64,000 bases of DNA, taken from the NCBI RefSeq assembly GCF_000213785.1, contig NC_015557.1, forward strand, positions 310,001-374,000. The letters run 5' to 3'. The notes below the pieces were generated by a model. That model was not told the DNA's origin, did not search any database, and saw only the letters and a list, made by a program, of their open reading frames with translations. Positions 17,219-25,888 of this stretch are shown here, in pieces. The DNA comes from Hydrogenobaculum sp. 3684. GTDB lineage: Bacteria; Aquificota; Aquificia; Aquificales; Aquificaceae. Within the stretch, counting starts at the first letter, position 1. The number at the start of each line of letters is the position of its first letter. The translations under genes were made by a program, and so were the position numbers.

Positions 17219-18245
17219 GGCTTTCTGCTCCTACCTTAAGGGAATTAATTATATCATCTTCTAAAGGCTCTGCAATTTTTTTTATCATATTTTTATCTAT
17301 TGATATATCTACATATGTAGGCTTGTTGCCACAGTATCTTGCCATTATCCTTGCTATATAATCTATATCTTCTTCGTTTAAATCTTTTAATATGGCAATA
17401 GCTTTATTTTCTACATAAGCCCAGTCAAACCTATTTTTAAAACCACTTAGAAACTTTGTCTCGCCTTCGTTTCTTGAAATGATCATCTTGGTGCCGTTTG
17501 GTAACCTTAAGTGCCTTCCTACTGTCATAAGACTTAGATCGTCCCAATTTAGAGATTTTTTAAAGCTTAACTCTTCTTTAAACTTTATTGCAAAGTGCTC
17601 ATCGGTAAGATAGCAGCATCCTCCAGATGGTTGTTCGTAATCTATATTGTAGGTTTTTGCTAAATTTATCTGCTTTGTTCTTGAGCGTCCTGATATATCC
17701 CACATTAATTCTCTTTTTATCAGACCTTTTTCTTCTGGTATTGTTTTTGGTAAAAGCTTAGCAGACAAAGGTCTTACTATTAGGCCTTTAAGGCCTGTTT
17801 CTTTTTCTATTATAAAAAGTTTATCTTTTGTTTGAGACATTGGTCTTTGTCCCAGTACTTCTCCGGTGACTATAAAATCATAACCTTCTTTTTCCATTAT
17901 TTCTTTTAATTTTAAAAGCATAAAAATTCTACAATCAAGACATGGATTGACATTCTTGCCGTAGCCAAATTTAGGGTTTAAAATTACATTTATATACTCT
18001 TGAGATATATCTATTATTTCTATAGGTAATTCTAAAGCTGCGGCAGCTTTCAAAGCTGGATTTTGAGGTATTTTACCATCTTTGTTTGGAATGCCAAGTC
18101 TTCTTTTATGCTCTGTTATACAAAAACCAGTGTAGAAATGAATAAGCTTTACTTCTATGCCTTGAACTTTGCTAATGTTAACTGCGGCGAGCTGGCTGTC
18201 CAGCCCACCAGAAAATAGAACAAGCGCTTTTGGTTTATGACTCAT
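17208..18245 (-). CDS. PP-loop ATPase, tRNA thiouridylase-like (MnmA/ThiI-related)
   Basis: A 345-residue protein with the PP-loop SGGLDS (about residues 8-13), which activates a substrate by adenylation before sulfur transfer. Further conserved pieces are NPCLDCRIFML with a C-x2-C pair, VTGEVLGQRPMSQ, and QPSGGCCYLTD with a Cys pair. This matches a family annotated as tRNA thiouridylase-like that is distinct from canonical MnmA. It is flanked by an IscU-like scaffold gene (two bases upstream) and a TusA-like gene (overlapping), which fits a sulfur-relay thiolation unit. The tRNA target is not known. Confidence 0.7.
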   Translation of the reverse strand: MSHKPKALVLFSGGLDSQLAAVNISKVQGIEVKLIHFYTGFCITEHKRRLGIPNKDGKIPQNPALKAAAALELPIEIIDISQEYINVILNPKFGYGKNVNPCLDCRIFMLLKLKEIMEKEGYDFIVTGEVLGQRPMSQTKDKLFIIEKETGLKGLIVRPLSAKLLPKTIPEEKGLIKRELMWDISGRSRTKQINLAKTYNIDYEQPSGGCCYLTDEHFAIKFKEELSFKKSLNWDDLSLMTVGRHLRLPNGTKMIISRNEGETKFLSGFKNRFDWAYVENKAIAILKDLNEEDIDYIARIMARYCGNKPTYVDISIDKNMIKKIAEPLEDDIINSLKVGAESHVR

Positions 18246-18246
18246 T

Positions 18247-18711
18247 TTATGTGGTTAAGAAACCAAACTCTTGAGACTCTTCTTCCTCTGATTCTTCAAA
18301 GCATGTTGGTATAGCGTTTGCTTCTTCAAGTCTTCCTTGCTTTGTAAGATAATCTCTTATGGCTACGTGAAGGGTTTCAAGGCCTAAGTTTGTACAGTGT
18401 ATCTTTTGAGGTGGCAACCCACCAAGTTGGTCAAATATATCTTTATAGGTTAGATTTAGAGCATAGTTTATATCTTTTCCTTTTATCATCTCTGTAAGCA
18501 TAGAAGAAACCGCTATGGCAGAACCACATCCAAAGGTTTTAAACCTCACATCTTCTATAACATCGTTTTGAGGATTTACCTTTATGGTAAAAAGCATAGC
18601 GTCTCCGCAAGCTGGGTTTCCACATTGGCCTACGCCGTTGGCATCTTCCAAAACCCCTACGTTTCTTGGGTTAAGGAAGTGATCCAAAACTATATCACTA
18701 TATTCAAACAT
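18247..18711 (-). CDS. iscU: IscU/NifU-N type Fe-S cluster scaffold
   Basis: A 154-residue scaffold protein with the three cluster-ligand cysteines in their usual contexts: CGNPACGDAM, FKTFGCGSAIA and PQKIHCTNLG. It has a short acidic C-terminal tail (ESEEEESQEFGF) beyond the core. A GGAGGTTGC ribosome site precedes the start. It heads an operon with a PP-loop thiolase, TusA-like, DUF1858-like and Nfu-type genes. No cysteine desulfurase gene is in this window, so the sulfur donor must be elsewhere. Confidence 0.88.
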   Translation of the reverse strand: MFEYSDIVLDHFLNPRNVGVLEDANGVGQCGNPACGDAMLFTIKVNPQNDVIEDVRFKTFGCGSAIAVSSMLTEMIKGKDINYALNLTYKDIFDQLGGLPPQKIHCTNLGLETLHVAIRDYLTKQGRLEEANAIPTCFEESEEEESQEFGFLTT

Positions 18712-18791
18712 AAATGCAACCTCCTTTGAGTTGATAATATTAATCTATAAGCAAATTTTTAAATAGTTATGACTATACTCAATTTTTATGA

Positions 18792-19802
18792 CTATATGTC
18801 ATTTAAAACAATCTTACTATTATCTTTTGATTGTTCTATATGCCCTACAACAAAAGAATCTTTTATAGTGCTTAAAGCAACCTCTTTATCTTTTTCTTTG
18901 ATGATAATCATAAACCCTATTCCCATGTTAAAAGTTTTGTACATTTCTTCTTTGTTTATGTTTCCAAGCTTTTGAAACCATAAAAATAAATCCGGTATAG
19001 GGTATTTTTCAATCACTGCTCTTAGACCATCTGGTATTACTCTAACAAGATTCCCAGGTATACCGCCTCCTGTTATATGAGCCATAGCTTTTATCTTTAT
19101 TTTGTTTTTAAGCTCCAAAACATCTTTTACGTATATCCTTGTTGGGGTTAGTAGTATTTCCCAAAGCTCTTTTCCAAACTCTTTTATATAATCCTTGTAT
19201 TTAATGTTGTGCTTTTCTAATATATATCTTATAAGAGAAAAACCGTTGCTGTGAAATCCAGAAGAGGGTATAGCAATTATAATATCACCTTCTTTTACAT
19301 CTTGCCCTGTAACAATTTCATCTTTTTTACAAACGCCTATACAAAACCCAGCTAAATCGTATTCGTCTTCTTTGTAGAAAGAAGGCATTTCTGCAGTTTC
19401 TCCACCCACAAGAGGTGTATTTGCTTCCTCACAACCTGTTATAATACCTTCTATCAGTGGGTTTATTATAGACTCTTCAATCTTGCCTATGGCTATATAA
19501 TCTAAGAATGCCGTTGGTTTTGAGCCAGTGGTAATTATATCGTTTACGTTCATTGCCACTAAGTCTATGCCTACCGTGTTGTGTACATTTACGTTTTGGG
19601 CTATTTTTAGCTTTGTGCCAACCCCATCTGTGGTGGATGTAATCACTAAATCGCAATCTTCTACCAAAAAACCTGCCGCAAAAGCCCCGAAAGGGAGAGC
19701 TTGTTTTAGGTTTTTATTAAGATTGTTAAGTCTTTCTTTTAAAAAGCTTACAAAACGGTCTGCTTTTTCTATATCAACACCTGCTTCTTTGTAAGTGCTC
19801 AT
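18792..19802 (-). CDS. purM: Phosphoribosylformylglycinamidine cyclo-ligase (AIR synthetase)
   Basis: This enzyme catalyses the fifth step of purine synthesis, the ATP-dependent closure of FGAM to AIR. The 336 residues begin STYKEAGVDIEKADRFV and include the conserved LVITSTTDGVGTKLKIA, GGETAEMPSFY and AHITGGGIPGNLVRV motifs of PurM. Length is normal. The ATG overlaps the stop of the 2'-5' ligase-type gene by four bases, so it is the last gene of a three-gene unit. Confidence 0.93.
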   Translation of the reverse strand: MSTYKEAGVDIEKADRFVSFLKERLNNLNKNLKQALPFGAFAAGFLVEDCDLVITSTTDGVGTKLKIAQNVNVHNTVGIDLVAMNVNDIITTGSKPTAFLDYIAIGKIEESIINPLIEGIITGCEEANTPLVGGETAEMPSFYKEDEYDLAGFCIGVCKKDEIVTGQDVKEGDIIIAIPSSGFHSNGFSLIRYILEKHNIKYKDYIKEFGKELWEILLTPTRIYVKDVLELKNKIKIKAMAHITGGGIPGNLVRVIPDGLRAVIEKYPIPDLFLWFQKLGNINKEEMYKTFNMGIGFMIIIKEKDKEVALSTIKDSFVVGHIEQSKDNSKIVLNDI

Positions 19803-20368
19803 GCTTTCACATCGCTCCCTTTTAGATAAAATTCTTCTACAACTGTGTATATAGGCCCTACGCTTGTTAGTGAGCTTTTAACAAGAGCTATTTTACTTAT
19901 CTCTTCTTCCAAGAAGAATATATCTTTGTGCTTTCTCATGAATGGATATATTTTATTTGAGGTAATCTCATGTATTCTACATATACTAACATGTGGGTAA
20001 AAAGGTTTTGATTCTGGTTCTATACCGCTTTTGGCGTTTGCTTTTATTATTTTGTTGGCCAAAGCCTTTAGGTTATTTGCTCCTTTAGATATACCTATCC
20101 AAAGAATACGTGGTTTGCTCGTGTTTGGGAAAGCCCCAATACCAGTATAGGATACTGTAAAAGGTGATAAGTTTTTTGATATTTCTTCTAAATTATAAAG
20201 AAGATTAATCCTTTTTGACTCTTCAACATCACCTATAAACTGAAGTGTTATATGTAGGTTTTGAGGCTCTACCCATTTACCCAATATTGCATCAGAAATT
20301 TCGTTTTTTAGCCTGTTTACATGCTCTTCTAGTTTTTTGGTGGTAAAAATCCCTATAAAAAATCTCAT
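19799..20368 (-). CDS. thpR: RNA 2',3'-cyclic phosphodiesterase (LigT/ThpR family)
   Basis: A 2H-phosphoesterase of 189 residues with both His motifs: HITLQFIG and HVSICRI. Family members open 2',3'-cyclic phosphate ends of RNA. I chose ATG 20368 because it overlaps the stop of the small membrane gene (ATGA), and MRFFIGIF is the usual start of the family; an in-frame start nine codons earlier lies inside the previous gene. It is coupled to purM downstream. Confidence 0.85.
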   Translation of the reverse strand: MRFFIGIFTTKKLEEHVNRLKNEISDAILGKWVEPQNLHITLQFIGDVEESKRINLLYNLEEISKNLSPFTVSYTGIGAFPNTSKPRILWIGISKGANNLKALANKIIKANAKSGIEPESKPFYPHVSICRIHEITSNKIYPFMRKHKDIFFLEEEISKIALVKSSLTSVGPIYTVVEEFYLKGSDVKA

Positions 20369-20577
20369 TGTTCTTTCTTTTTTCCTAAAAACCAAATACC
20401 AAAGCCTATGCTTATGGCTATTAAAGTTACAAACATTGCAAAGTATTGAGATGTTGTATAACTGTAAAACCTATAGAATGTATCAAGGCAAAATGTATAT
20501 AAAAGATAGTATCCATAGGCTACAATGATATAAGAAAAGCCTTTCCATAGATATTTTAATACGTCTTTTGTTTCCAT
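20365..20577 (-). CDS. Small two-helix membrane protein, unknown function
   Basis: A 70-residue protein with two membrane segments (about residues 13-30 and 44-63) and a KKKEQ tail. I do not recognise the family. It is the first gene of a unit with thpR and purM and is divergent from asd across 63 bases. A perfect TATAAT (20585-20590 on this strand) lies seven bases before its ATG, implying a leaderless transcript. Confidence 0.6.
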   Translation of the reverse strand: METKDVLKYLWKGFSYIIVAYGYYLLYTFCLDTFYRFYSYTTSQYFAMFVTLIAISIGFGIWFLGKKKEQ

Positions 20578-20601
20578 ATAGTATATTATACAGAAAATTC
20601 G

Positions 20602-20630
20602 TTGCAGAACAACTCTTAATTTATTATAAT
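20602..20630 (+). promoter_or_regulatory. Promoter of asd (TTGCAG-N17-TATAAT)
   Basis: TTGCAG at 20602-20607, a 17-base spacer, and TATAAT at 20625-20630. The -10 is ten bases before the asd ATG, so the leader would be only about three bases. No Shine-Dalgarno sequence is present. Confidence 0.55.
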
Positions 20631-20640
20631 ACTTATCTAT

Positions 20641-21651
20641 ATGGTAAATGTTGCTATTGTTGGTGCTACTGGTGAAGTAGGAAGAGCGTTTTTAAAGGTT
20701 TTGGAAGAAAGAAACTTTCCCGTCAAAGAGCTTAGGCTTTTTGCATCTTCAAAATCAGAAGGCAAAACAATGAGTTTTAAAGGCCACGAGTATAAGGTGG
20801 AGGCTCTTGAAAAACAAACATCTTTTAAAGGTATAGATATAGCGCTTTTTTCAGCTGGGTCTTCAGTTAGCAAAGAATGGGCTCATAGGTTTGCCAAAGA
20901 TGGTGCTGTGGTGATAGACAACTCCTCCGCTTGGAGGATGGATGATGACGTACCGCTGGTGGTGCCAGAGGTAAACAAAGAAGATATAAAAAAACATAAA
21001 GGCATAATAGCAAATCCAAACTGCTCTACCATTCAAATGCTTGTGGCTATAAAGCCCATATACGATGAGTTTGGTATATCAAAGATTATAGTATCTACTT
21101 ATCAAGCGGTATCAGGAGCTGGGGCTAAAGCTATAGAAGAGCTAAAAATCCAAACGGAAAATTGGTGCCAGAAAAAAAGGATAGAACCAAATCATGTTTT
21201 GCCAAAGCGAATAGCTTTTAACGTGATACCTCAGATAGATGTATTTTTAGAGGATGGATACACCAAAGAAGAAACAAAGATGTTAAATGAAACAAGAAAG
21301 ATGCTTCACGACAACGATATAAGAGTATCTGCCACCGCTGTGAGAGTACCTGTGTTTTACGGACACTCTGAAGCTATAAGCTTAGAACTAAAAAAAGAAC
21401 CAGACATACCAAAAATAAGAGAGCTTTTAAGAAAAGCCCCAAGTGTTATACTTATGGATGAACCAAAAGACGGTGTGTATCCAATACCAATTGTAGTAGA
21501 AGGAAGAGATGAGGTATTTGTAGGAAGGATAAGAAAAGATAGGGCTTTTGATAACGGTTTATCTATGTGGGTAGTGGCAGATAACATAAGAAAAGGCGCT
21601 GCCACAAATGCAATCCAAATAGCGGAGGTGCTGATTCATGAAGGTGGATGA
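20641..21651 (+). CDS. asd: Aspartate-semialdehyde dehydrogenase
   Basis: This NADP-dependent enzyme reduces aspartyl phosphate to the semialdehyde, for lysine, threonine, methionine and diaminopimelate synthesis. The Rossmann motif GATGEVGR is at residues 8-15, the catalytic Cys is C128 in NPNCST, and the conserved His occurs in VFYGHSEA. Length (336) is normal. It overlaps the next gene by 14 bases and starts a plus-strand unit that runs to argS. Confidence 0.93.
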   Translation: MVNVAIVGATGEVGRAFLKVLEERNFPVKELRLFASSKSEGKTMSFKGHEYKVEALEKQTSFKGIDIALFSAGSSVSKEWAHRFAKDGAVVIDNSSAWRMDDDVPLVVPEVNKEDIKKHKGIIANPNCSTIQMLVAIKPIYDEFGISKIIVSTYQAVSGAGAKAIEELKIQTENWCQKKRIEPNHVLPKRIAFNVIPQIDVFLEDGYTKEETKMLNETRKMLHDNDIRVSATAVRVPVFYGHSEAISLELKKEPDIPKIRELLRKAPSVILMDEPKDGVYPIPIVVEGRDEVFVGRIRKDRAFDNGLSMWVVADNIRKGAATNAIQIAEVLIHEGG

Positions 21652-21988
21652 GTATCTAAAGGCTGGTCTTAAAAATGAAGTTTCAGAAAGCTTAGAAGGT
21701 TTGATGTATGGGCTTTGTAAAGAGGGTTGTCATCGTCTTGAGCTTTTCATAAAAAAAGAAAACGATGCTATAGTAGATTGTAAGTTTAAAGCTACAAAAC
21801 GCTGTAAAAAACTCTTAGCGGTCTCAGATTTCTTATGCGAGGAGCTAAAAGGTAAAACATCTATAGACAAAAATGCCCTAAAACAAAAAGCCTTAGAGCA
21901 TTTCAAAGAAGAAAAAGAAAAAGACAAGGTAGAAAATCGTATAGATATATTTTTAAGCGCTTTGGATGAAGCCCTTGGCAAAGCCTAA
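21638..21988 (+). CDS. Divergent NifU/IscU-N-like small protein
   Basis: A 116-residue Lys/Glu-rich protein not matching a named family I know. Residues about 24-75 line up by eye with the IscU-like protein in this window: LCKEGCHRLELFIKK against the CGNPACGDAMLFTIK segment, then IVDCKFKATKRCKKLLAVSD against IEDVRFKTFGCGSAIAVSS, then a shared E-x2-KGK. The second conserved Cys (CKK for CGS) is kept, while the third-Cys region is replaced by a charged helix. It may be a scaffold-fold protein that has lost cluster assembly. It overlaps asd and the DUF523 gene. Confidence 0.5.
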   Translation: MKVDEYLKAGLKNEVSESLEGLMYGLCKEGCHRLELFIKKENDAIVDCKFKATKRCKKLLAVSDFLCEELKGKTSIDKNALKQKALEHFKEEKEKDKVENRIDIFLSALDEALGKA

Positions 21989-22892
21989 TGTTCTTGTAAG
22001 CGCTTGTTTTTTTGAGGCTTGTAGATACAACGGCGCTTATATATCCGATGATTTTGTTAAAAGCCTATCAAACTTTGTAAACATAATCAAAGTATGCCCA
22101 GAAGTGGAGATAGGGCTTGGCATACCAAGAGACCCTATCCTAATACAAAAAGAAGATGATCATCTAAAACTTATCCAGCCTTCCACAGGGCTTGATTTAA
22201 CCGAAAAGATGACAAACTTTTCAAAAAACTTTGTTAAAAACCTAAACATAGACGGGGCTATACTAAAATCAAAATCTCCCTCTTGCGGGGTTTACAGTGC
22301 AAAGTATTTTCATAAGAACGGTCAAAGCCTTGGTAAAGGCCCAGGGTTTTTTGCAAAAGAACTTCTTGATGCTTTTGAAGACTATCCTATAGAAGAGGAA
22401 AAAAGGCTTTTGGATGATGGTATAAGGTATGATTTTCTTACAAAAATATTTGCTATAGCAGACTTAAGAGAAAACTTTGAACATATGAAAGATTATTCTG
22501 AGCTTATAGAATTTCATACAAGGTATAAGTTTATGCTTATGTATTACAATCAAAATATTATGAGATTTTTAGGTAGATTTGTGGCATCTTCTAAAAATGA
22601 AGATTTTAACAGCGTGAAAGATACATATAAAAAGCAGTTTTTAAAAGCTCTAAACTCCAAAAGAAAAAGATTAAACCATATAAATGTTATGGAACATATC
22701 TTTGGTTATTTTTCAAGAAAGCTGAGTAACGCCGAAAGAAGACACTTTATGGAAGTGCTTAAACTTTTTAAAGAGAATAAAGTAGATATTTTTGTGCCTC
22801 TTTACATGCTAAAATCTTTTGCTATTAGATTTGATGATGAATATATATTAAAACAAACTTATTTAGAACCGTTTCCAAAGGAGCTTATATGA
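21966..22892 (+). CDS. DUF523 + DUF1722 protein (YbgA-like)
   Basis: A 308-residue two-domain protein. The N-terminal DUF523 domain (about residues 1-140) has NVLVSACFFEACRYNGA, SPSCGVYSAKYF and GPGFFAKEL. The C-terminal DUF1722/YbgA domain (about 180-300) has FHTRYKFMLMYYNQN and LNHINVMEHIFGYF. Recent work links related domains to thiouracil handling or photoreactivation-associated loci, but no function is established for this arrangement. It overlaps genes on both sides. Confidence 0.75.
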   Translation: MKPLAKPNVLVSACFFEACRYNGAYISDDFVKSLSNFVNIIKVCPEVEIGLGIPRDPILIQKEDDHLKLIQPSTGLDLTEKMTNFSKNFVKNLNIDGAILKSKSPSCGVYSAKYFHKNGQSLGKGPGFFAKELLDAFEDYPIEEEKRLLDDGIRYDFLTKIFAIADLRENFEHMKDYSELIEFHTRYKFMLMYYNQNIMRFLGRFVASSKNEDFNSVKDTYKKQFLKALNSKRKRLNHINVMEHIFGYFSRKLSNAERRHFMEVLKLFKENKVDIFVPLYMLKSFAIRFDDEYILKQTYLEPFPKELI

Positions 22893-23305
22893 TGTTTCTT
22901 GTTTTAAAAGCATTTCATATTATGTCTGTCATTTTATGGGCTGGTGCTTCTTCGTCTTTGGGGCTTTTTACAATAGTGGCTTACGCAAAAGGTATAAACT
23001 GTGATTACGATTATATGTGGAGATTTTATAAAAAGCTTGTAAACTTAGAGCTTTTTGCCTTTTTCTTAGTGATATTTTTTGGCATAGGTATGTATTCTAT
23101 GCTTGGATTTAAACCAATCCCTTGGCTTATGATGAAACTTCCCATAGTTTTTGGTTTTTTCTTACCAATGGAAGCCCTAAACGTATATTTTATACATGTA
23201 AAAAACGATATAAAAACCTACGGAAAGTTTATAAAGATAGTAAGCCCGTTCTTGATAATAGCTGGTATATGTGTGATACTTCTAGCGGTGATAAGACCCT
23301 CTTGA
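22889..23305 (+). CDS. Four-helix membrane protein, CopD/DUF2269-like
   Basis: A 138-residue membrane protein with four predicted helices. The first begins LKAFHIMSVILWAGASSSLGLF, a heme-ligand-like His/Trp pattern seen in CopD-type and DUF2269 membrane proteins. Four-base overlap with the DUF523 gene; ten bases before argS. Function unknown. Confidence 0.6.
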   Translation: MMFLVLKAFHIMSVILWAGASSSLGLFTIVAYAKGINCDYDYMWRFYKKLVNLELFAFFLVIFFGIGMYSMLGFKPIPWLMMKLPIVFGFFLPMEALNVYFIHVKNDIKTYGKFIKIVSPFLIIAGICVILLAVIRPS

Positions 23306-23314
23306 GGAGTATAT

Positions 23315-24922
23315 ATGAAACAACTAATAAAAGAAATTATTAAAAAAACCGTTAAAAATTTGTACAATGTTGAGATAGAACCCCAGATACAGCTTCCAAA
23401 AGAAGAATCTTACGGAGATTTTGCCTCAAACGTAGCTTTTATACTCTCAAAAACCCTAAAACAAAAACCTCAGGATATAGCAATAACTATCGCAGATAAC
23501 CTAAAAAACCTCCCTTACTTTGAAAAAGTAGAAGCGCTAAATGGCTTTGTAAATATGAAACTATCAAGTGCATTTTACGAGGAACTTTTATTTGAGTTTT
23601 TAGAAAATCCTATAAACTATATAAAAGACGATGCTATTTTTGAGGCTTTTGGTATAAAAAAAGAAGATGAGATAAACTTAGAGTATGTGAGCGCAAACCC
23701 CACAGGACCCCTTCATCTTGGACACGGAAGAGGCGCTGTCATAGGTGATGTGCTTTATAGGTTGTTTAGATTTTTTGATATAAAAGTAGATAGAGAATAC
23801 TACATAAACGATGCAGGCAATCAGGTAAACTTACTGGCAAAAAGTGTAATGCATTATATAAACCAGGATTTATACCCATTTCCAGAAGATGGCTATAAAG
23901 GAGATTATATAAAAGATATAGCAGAGGCATTTTTAAAAGAGCATAACAAAAGCGACATAAACCTAGAAAGCGTCAAAGATTTTGCCATATCAAAGATGAT
24001 GGAAGATATAAAGAATACGTTGAAGATTTTAAATGTAGAGTTTGATATATATTTTAGTGAAAAGACCCTAAAAGATAAGGTAGAAAAAGTTTTAGAGCTT
24101 TTAAAAGAGAAAAATCTTATAGAAGAAAAAGATGGGGCTATTTGGTTTAAATCAAAAGATGAAGACAAAGATAGAGTGCTAAGAAAAAGCGATGGGTCTT
24201 ATACATACTTTGCTTCTGATATAGCTTATCATCTTGACAAATACCAAAGAGGATACAAAAAAGCTATAGACCTATGGGGAGCAGATCATCATGGATATAT
24301 ACCACGTTTAAAAGCAGCTTTGGAAGCTCTTGATATACCACAAGATTGGCTTAGTGTGGAGCTTTTCCAAATCGTAAAGCTTTTTGAAAACGGTCAAGAA
24401 GTAAGGATGTCAAAACGCACCGGCAAGATGCTAAAGCTAATAGATGTAATAGAGGATATAGGAGCAGATAATCTAAGGTTTATGTTCTTAACCAAAAAAG
24501 CCGATACACCCCTTGATATAGATATAAATTTAGTAAAAGCCCAAAACTCTGAAAACCCAGTGTTTTATGTGCAATACGCTTATGCAAGGACTATGGGTAT
24601 AAAAAGACAGCTAAAAGAGCCCTTTGTATTTGGCTTTTACAAGGATAAATATACATACGAAGAAGAGGAGTTAGATCTTATAAAACGAATTCTTTCTTCA
24701 AAGGACGTGCTTTTTGAAGGAGTTATCAAAAAAGACCCAAGCTTGGTGGTAAAGCTCTCTCTTGATATAGCTAAAAGCTTCCATAAATTTTACAACACAC
24801 ACAAAGTAATCACTTCAGATGAAATCACCACAAAAAAACGTATATCCTTAGTTTATGCCACTCAAAAGATATTTGATATTATATTTGATATTTTGAATAT
24901 AAAAGCCCCAGAGATGATGTAA
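23315..24922 (+). CDS. argS: Arginyl-tRNA synthetase
   Basis: A class I synthetase for tRNA-Arg. The N-terminal additional domain (PKEESYGDFASNVAF) is followed by the HIGH signature in GPLHLGHGRGAVIGD, the DLWGADHHGYIPRLKAA core motif and a KMSKS-like loop, RMSKRTGKM. The anticodon-binding DALR domain forms the C terminus. 535 residues is normal. It is the last gene of the unit starting at asd and is followed by a hairpin. Confidence 0.94.
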   Translation: MKQLIKEIIKKTVKNLYNVEIEPQIQLPKEESYGDFASNVAFILSKTLKQKPQDIAITIADNLKNLPYFEKVEALNGFVNMKLSSAFYEELLFEFLENPINYIKDDAIFEAFGIKKEDEINLEYVSANPTGPLHLGHGRGAVIGDVLYRLFRFFDIKVDREYYINDAGNQVNLLAKSVMHYINQDLYPFPEDGYKGDYIKDIAEAFLKEHNKSDINLESVKDFAISKMMEDIKNTLKILNVEFDIYFSEKTLKDKVEKVLELLKEKNLIEEKDGAIWFKSKDEDKDRVLRKSDGSYTYFASDIAYHLDKYQRGYKKAIDLWGADHHGYIPRLKAALEALDIPQDWLSVELFQIVKLFENGQEVRMSKRTGKMLKLIDVIEDIGADNLRFMFLTKKADTPLDIDINLVKAQNSENPVFYVQYAYARTMGIKRQLKEPFVFGFYKDKYTYEEEELDLIKRILSSKDVLFEGVIKKDPSLVVKLSLDIAKSFHKFYNTHKVITSDEITTKKRISLVYATQKIFDIIFDILNIKAPEMM

Positions 24923-24925
24923 AAA

Positions 24926-24947
24926 CAAAGGGCCGTAAAGCCCTTTG
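24926..24947 (+). terminator. Hairpin after argS (8-bp perfect stem)
   Basis: CAAAGGGC and GCCCTTTG pair perfectly around a CGTAAA loop four bases after the argS stop. There is no T-run behind it, so it may be a factor-dependent terminator, an mRNA 3'-end stabiliser, or the first element of a structured leader. Confidence 0.5.
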
Positions 24948-24959
24948 CCTACCAAATTA

Positions 24960-24985
24960 GTACCATTGTTTTCGTTGACTGGTAC
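24960..24985 (+). promoter_or_regulatory. Inverted repeat GTACCA...TGGTAC upstream of the AcfC-like gene
   Basis: GTACCA (24960-24965) and TGGTAC (24980-24985) form a 6-bp stem with a 14-base loop. A further CTTG/CAAG pair lies at 24994-25010. With the argS hairpin this gives three possible stems in the 135 bases before the AcfC-like start. It could be an operator or a folded leader; no known riboswitch class was recognised. Confidence 0.3.
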
Positions 24986-25057
24986 GGAATCCACTTGTCT
25001 TACAGCCAAGTTGCATATATATTATTTTTTGTAGTAAAGAGATTGGAGGTTTTAGCT

Positions 25058-25726
25058 ATGCTAATACACATATATGGTCCAGGGGGACCATATCCAGCAA
25101 TGAATTATGTAGCCAAAAAGTTTAACAAATATCAAAATAAGTGCAGGGCCGTAGTAAAAGCTGGACCTTTGCCAGTTTGGAAAAAAGAGGCTTTGAAAAA
25201 TGGAGATATTATTTACAGTGGTTCAGAAGATATGATGGAAGATTTTCTAAGAAAATTACCCAATATAGATAAATCTAGTATAAAACCAGTTTACTATAGG
25301 CCTTCTGCTATCATATATAGAGATATAACGATAAAAAGCTTTAAAGATTTGGCTAAACCTGGTGTAAAAATACTTGTGGTAAATGGTGCTGGTCAAGTGG
25401 GGCTTTGGCAGGATATGGCGATGAAGTATGGAAATTTTGAGCTTTTAAAAGCTATAGAAAAAAATATATCTCACATATCTTATAACTCCAAAGATGCGTT
25501 GGAATATTGGAATACCCATAAAAATGTAAACGCTTTTATCATATACAACATATGGGCTATAGCCCATCACATAAAAGATTACTATATACCAAAGCGCCAT
25601 GTGATATATAGAGATATGGATATATCCCTTACCTACAAAGGCGATAAAAACCCTTGTGCTAAAGAATTTTACAACTATGTAATCGAGGCAAAGCAAGCTT
25701 TTAAATATTTTGGATGGAGTTATTAG
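25058..25726 (+). CDS. AcfC-like periplasmic-binding-fold protein without signal peptide
   Basis: A 222-residue protein of the AcfC family (ABC-type substrate-binding fold related to ModA/sulfate-binding proteins). Recognisable blocks are IHIYGPGGPYPAMN, VKAGPLPVWKKEAL, IIYSGSEDMMEDF, KILVVNGAGQVGLWQDMA, and FGWSY at the end. I chose ATG 25058 because GGAGG lies 9-13 bases before it. From this start there is no signal peptide, unlike usual AcfC proteins; an upstream TTG (24995) gives a hydrophobic stretch but has no ribosome site. The ligand is unknown, perhaps an oxyanion. Confidence 0.72.
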   Translation: MLIHIYGPGGPYPAMNYVAKKFNKYQNKCRAVVKAGPLPVWKKEALKNGDIIYSGSEDMMEDFLRKLPNIDKSSIKPVYYRPSAIIYRDITIKSFKDLAKPGVKILVVNGAGQVGLWQDMAMKYGNFELLKAIEKNISHISYNSKDALEYWNTHKNVNAFIIYNIWAIAHHIKDYYIPKRHVIYRDMDISLTYKGDKNPCAKEFYNYVIEAKQAFKYFGWSY

Positions 25727-25888
25727 AGGAAAAGTTAACTAAATTTTAGCAAGTGTAAACATAGGAATTTTATTATACAAAAATCTTAAACAGACAAAAG
25801 TTTTAACAAATATTGCCTTTTGCTATTCATTTGGATAAATGCGGTATTTTTATGCTTTTGAGCTAACAACTATTAGGTTTGCTGCAAT

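Noticed and set aside
24926-25057. Known riboswitch upstream of the AcfC-like gene
   Set aside because: Stems are present but I could not match any known aptamer consensus.
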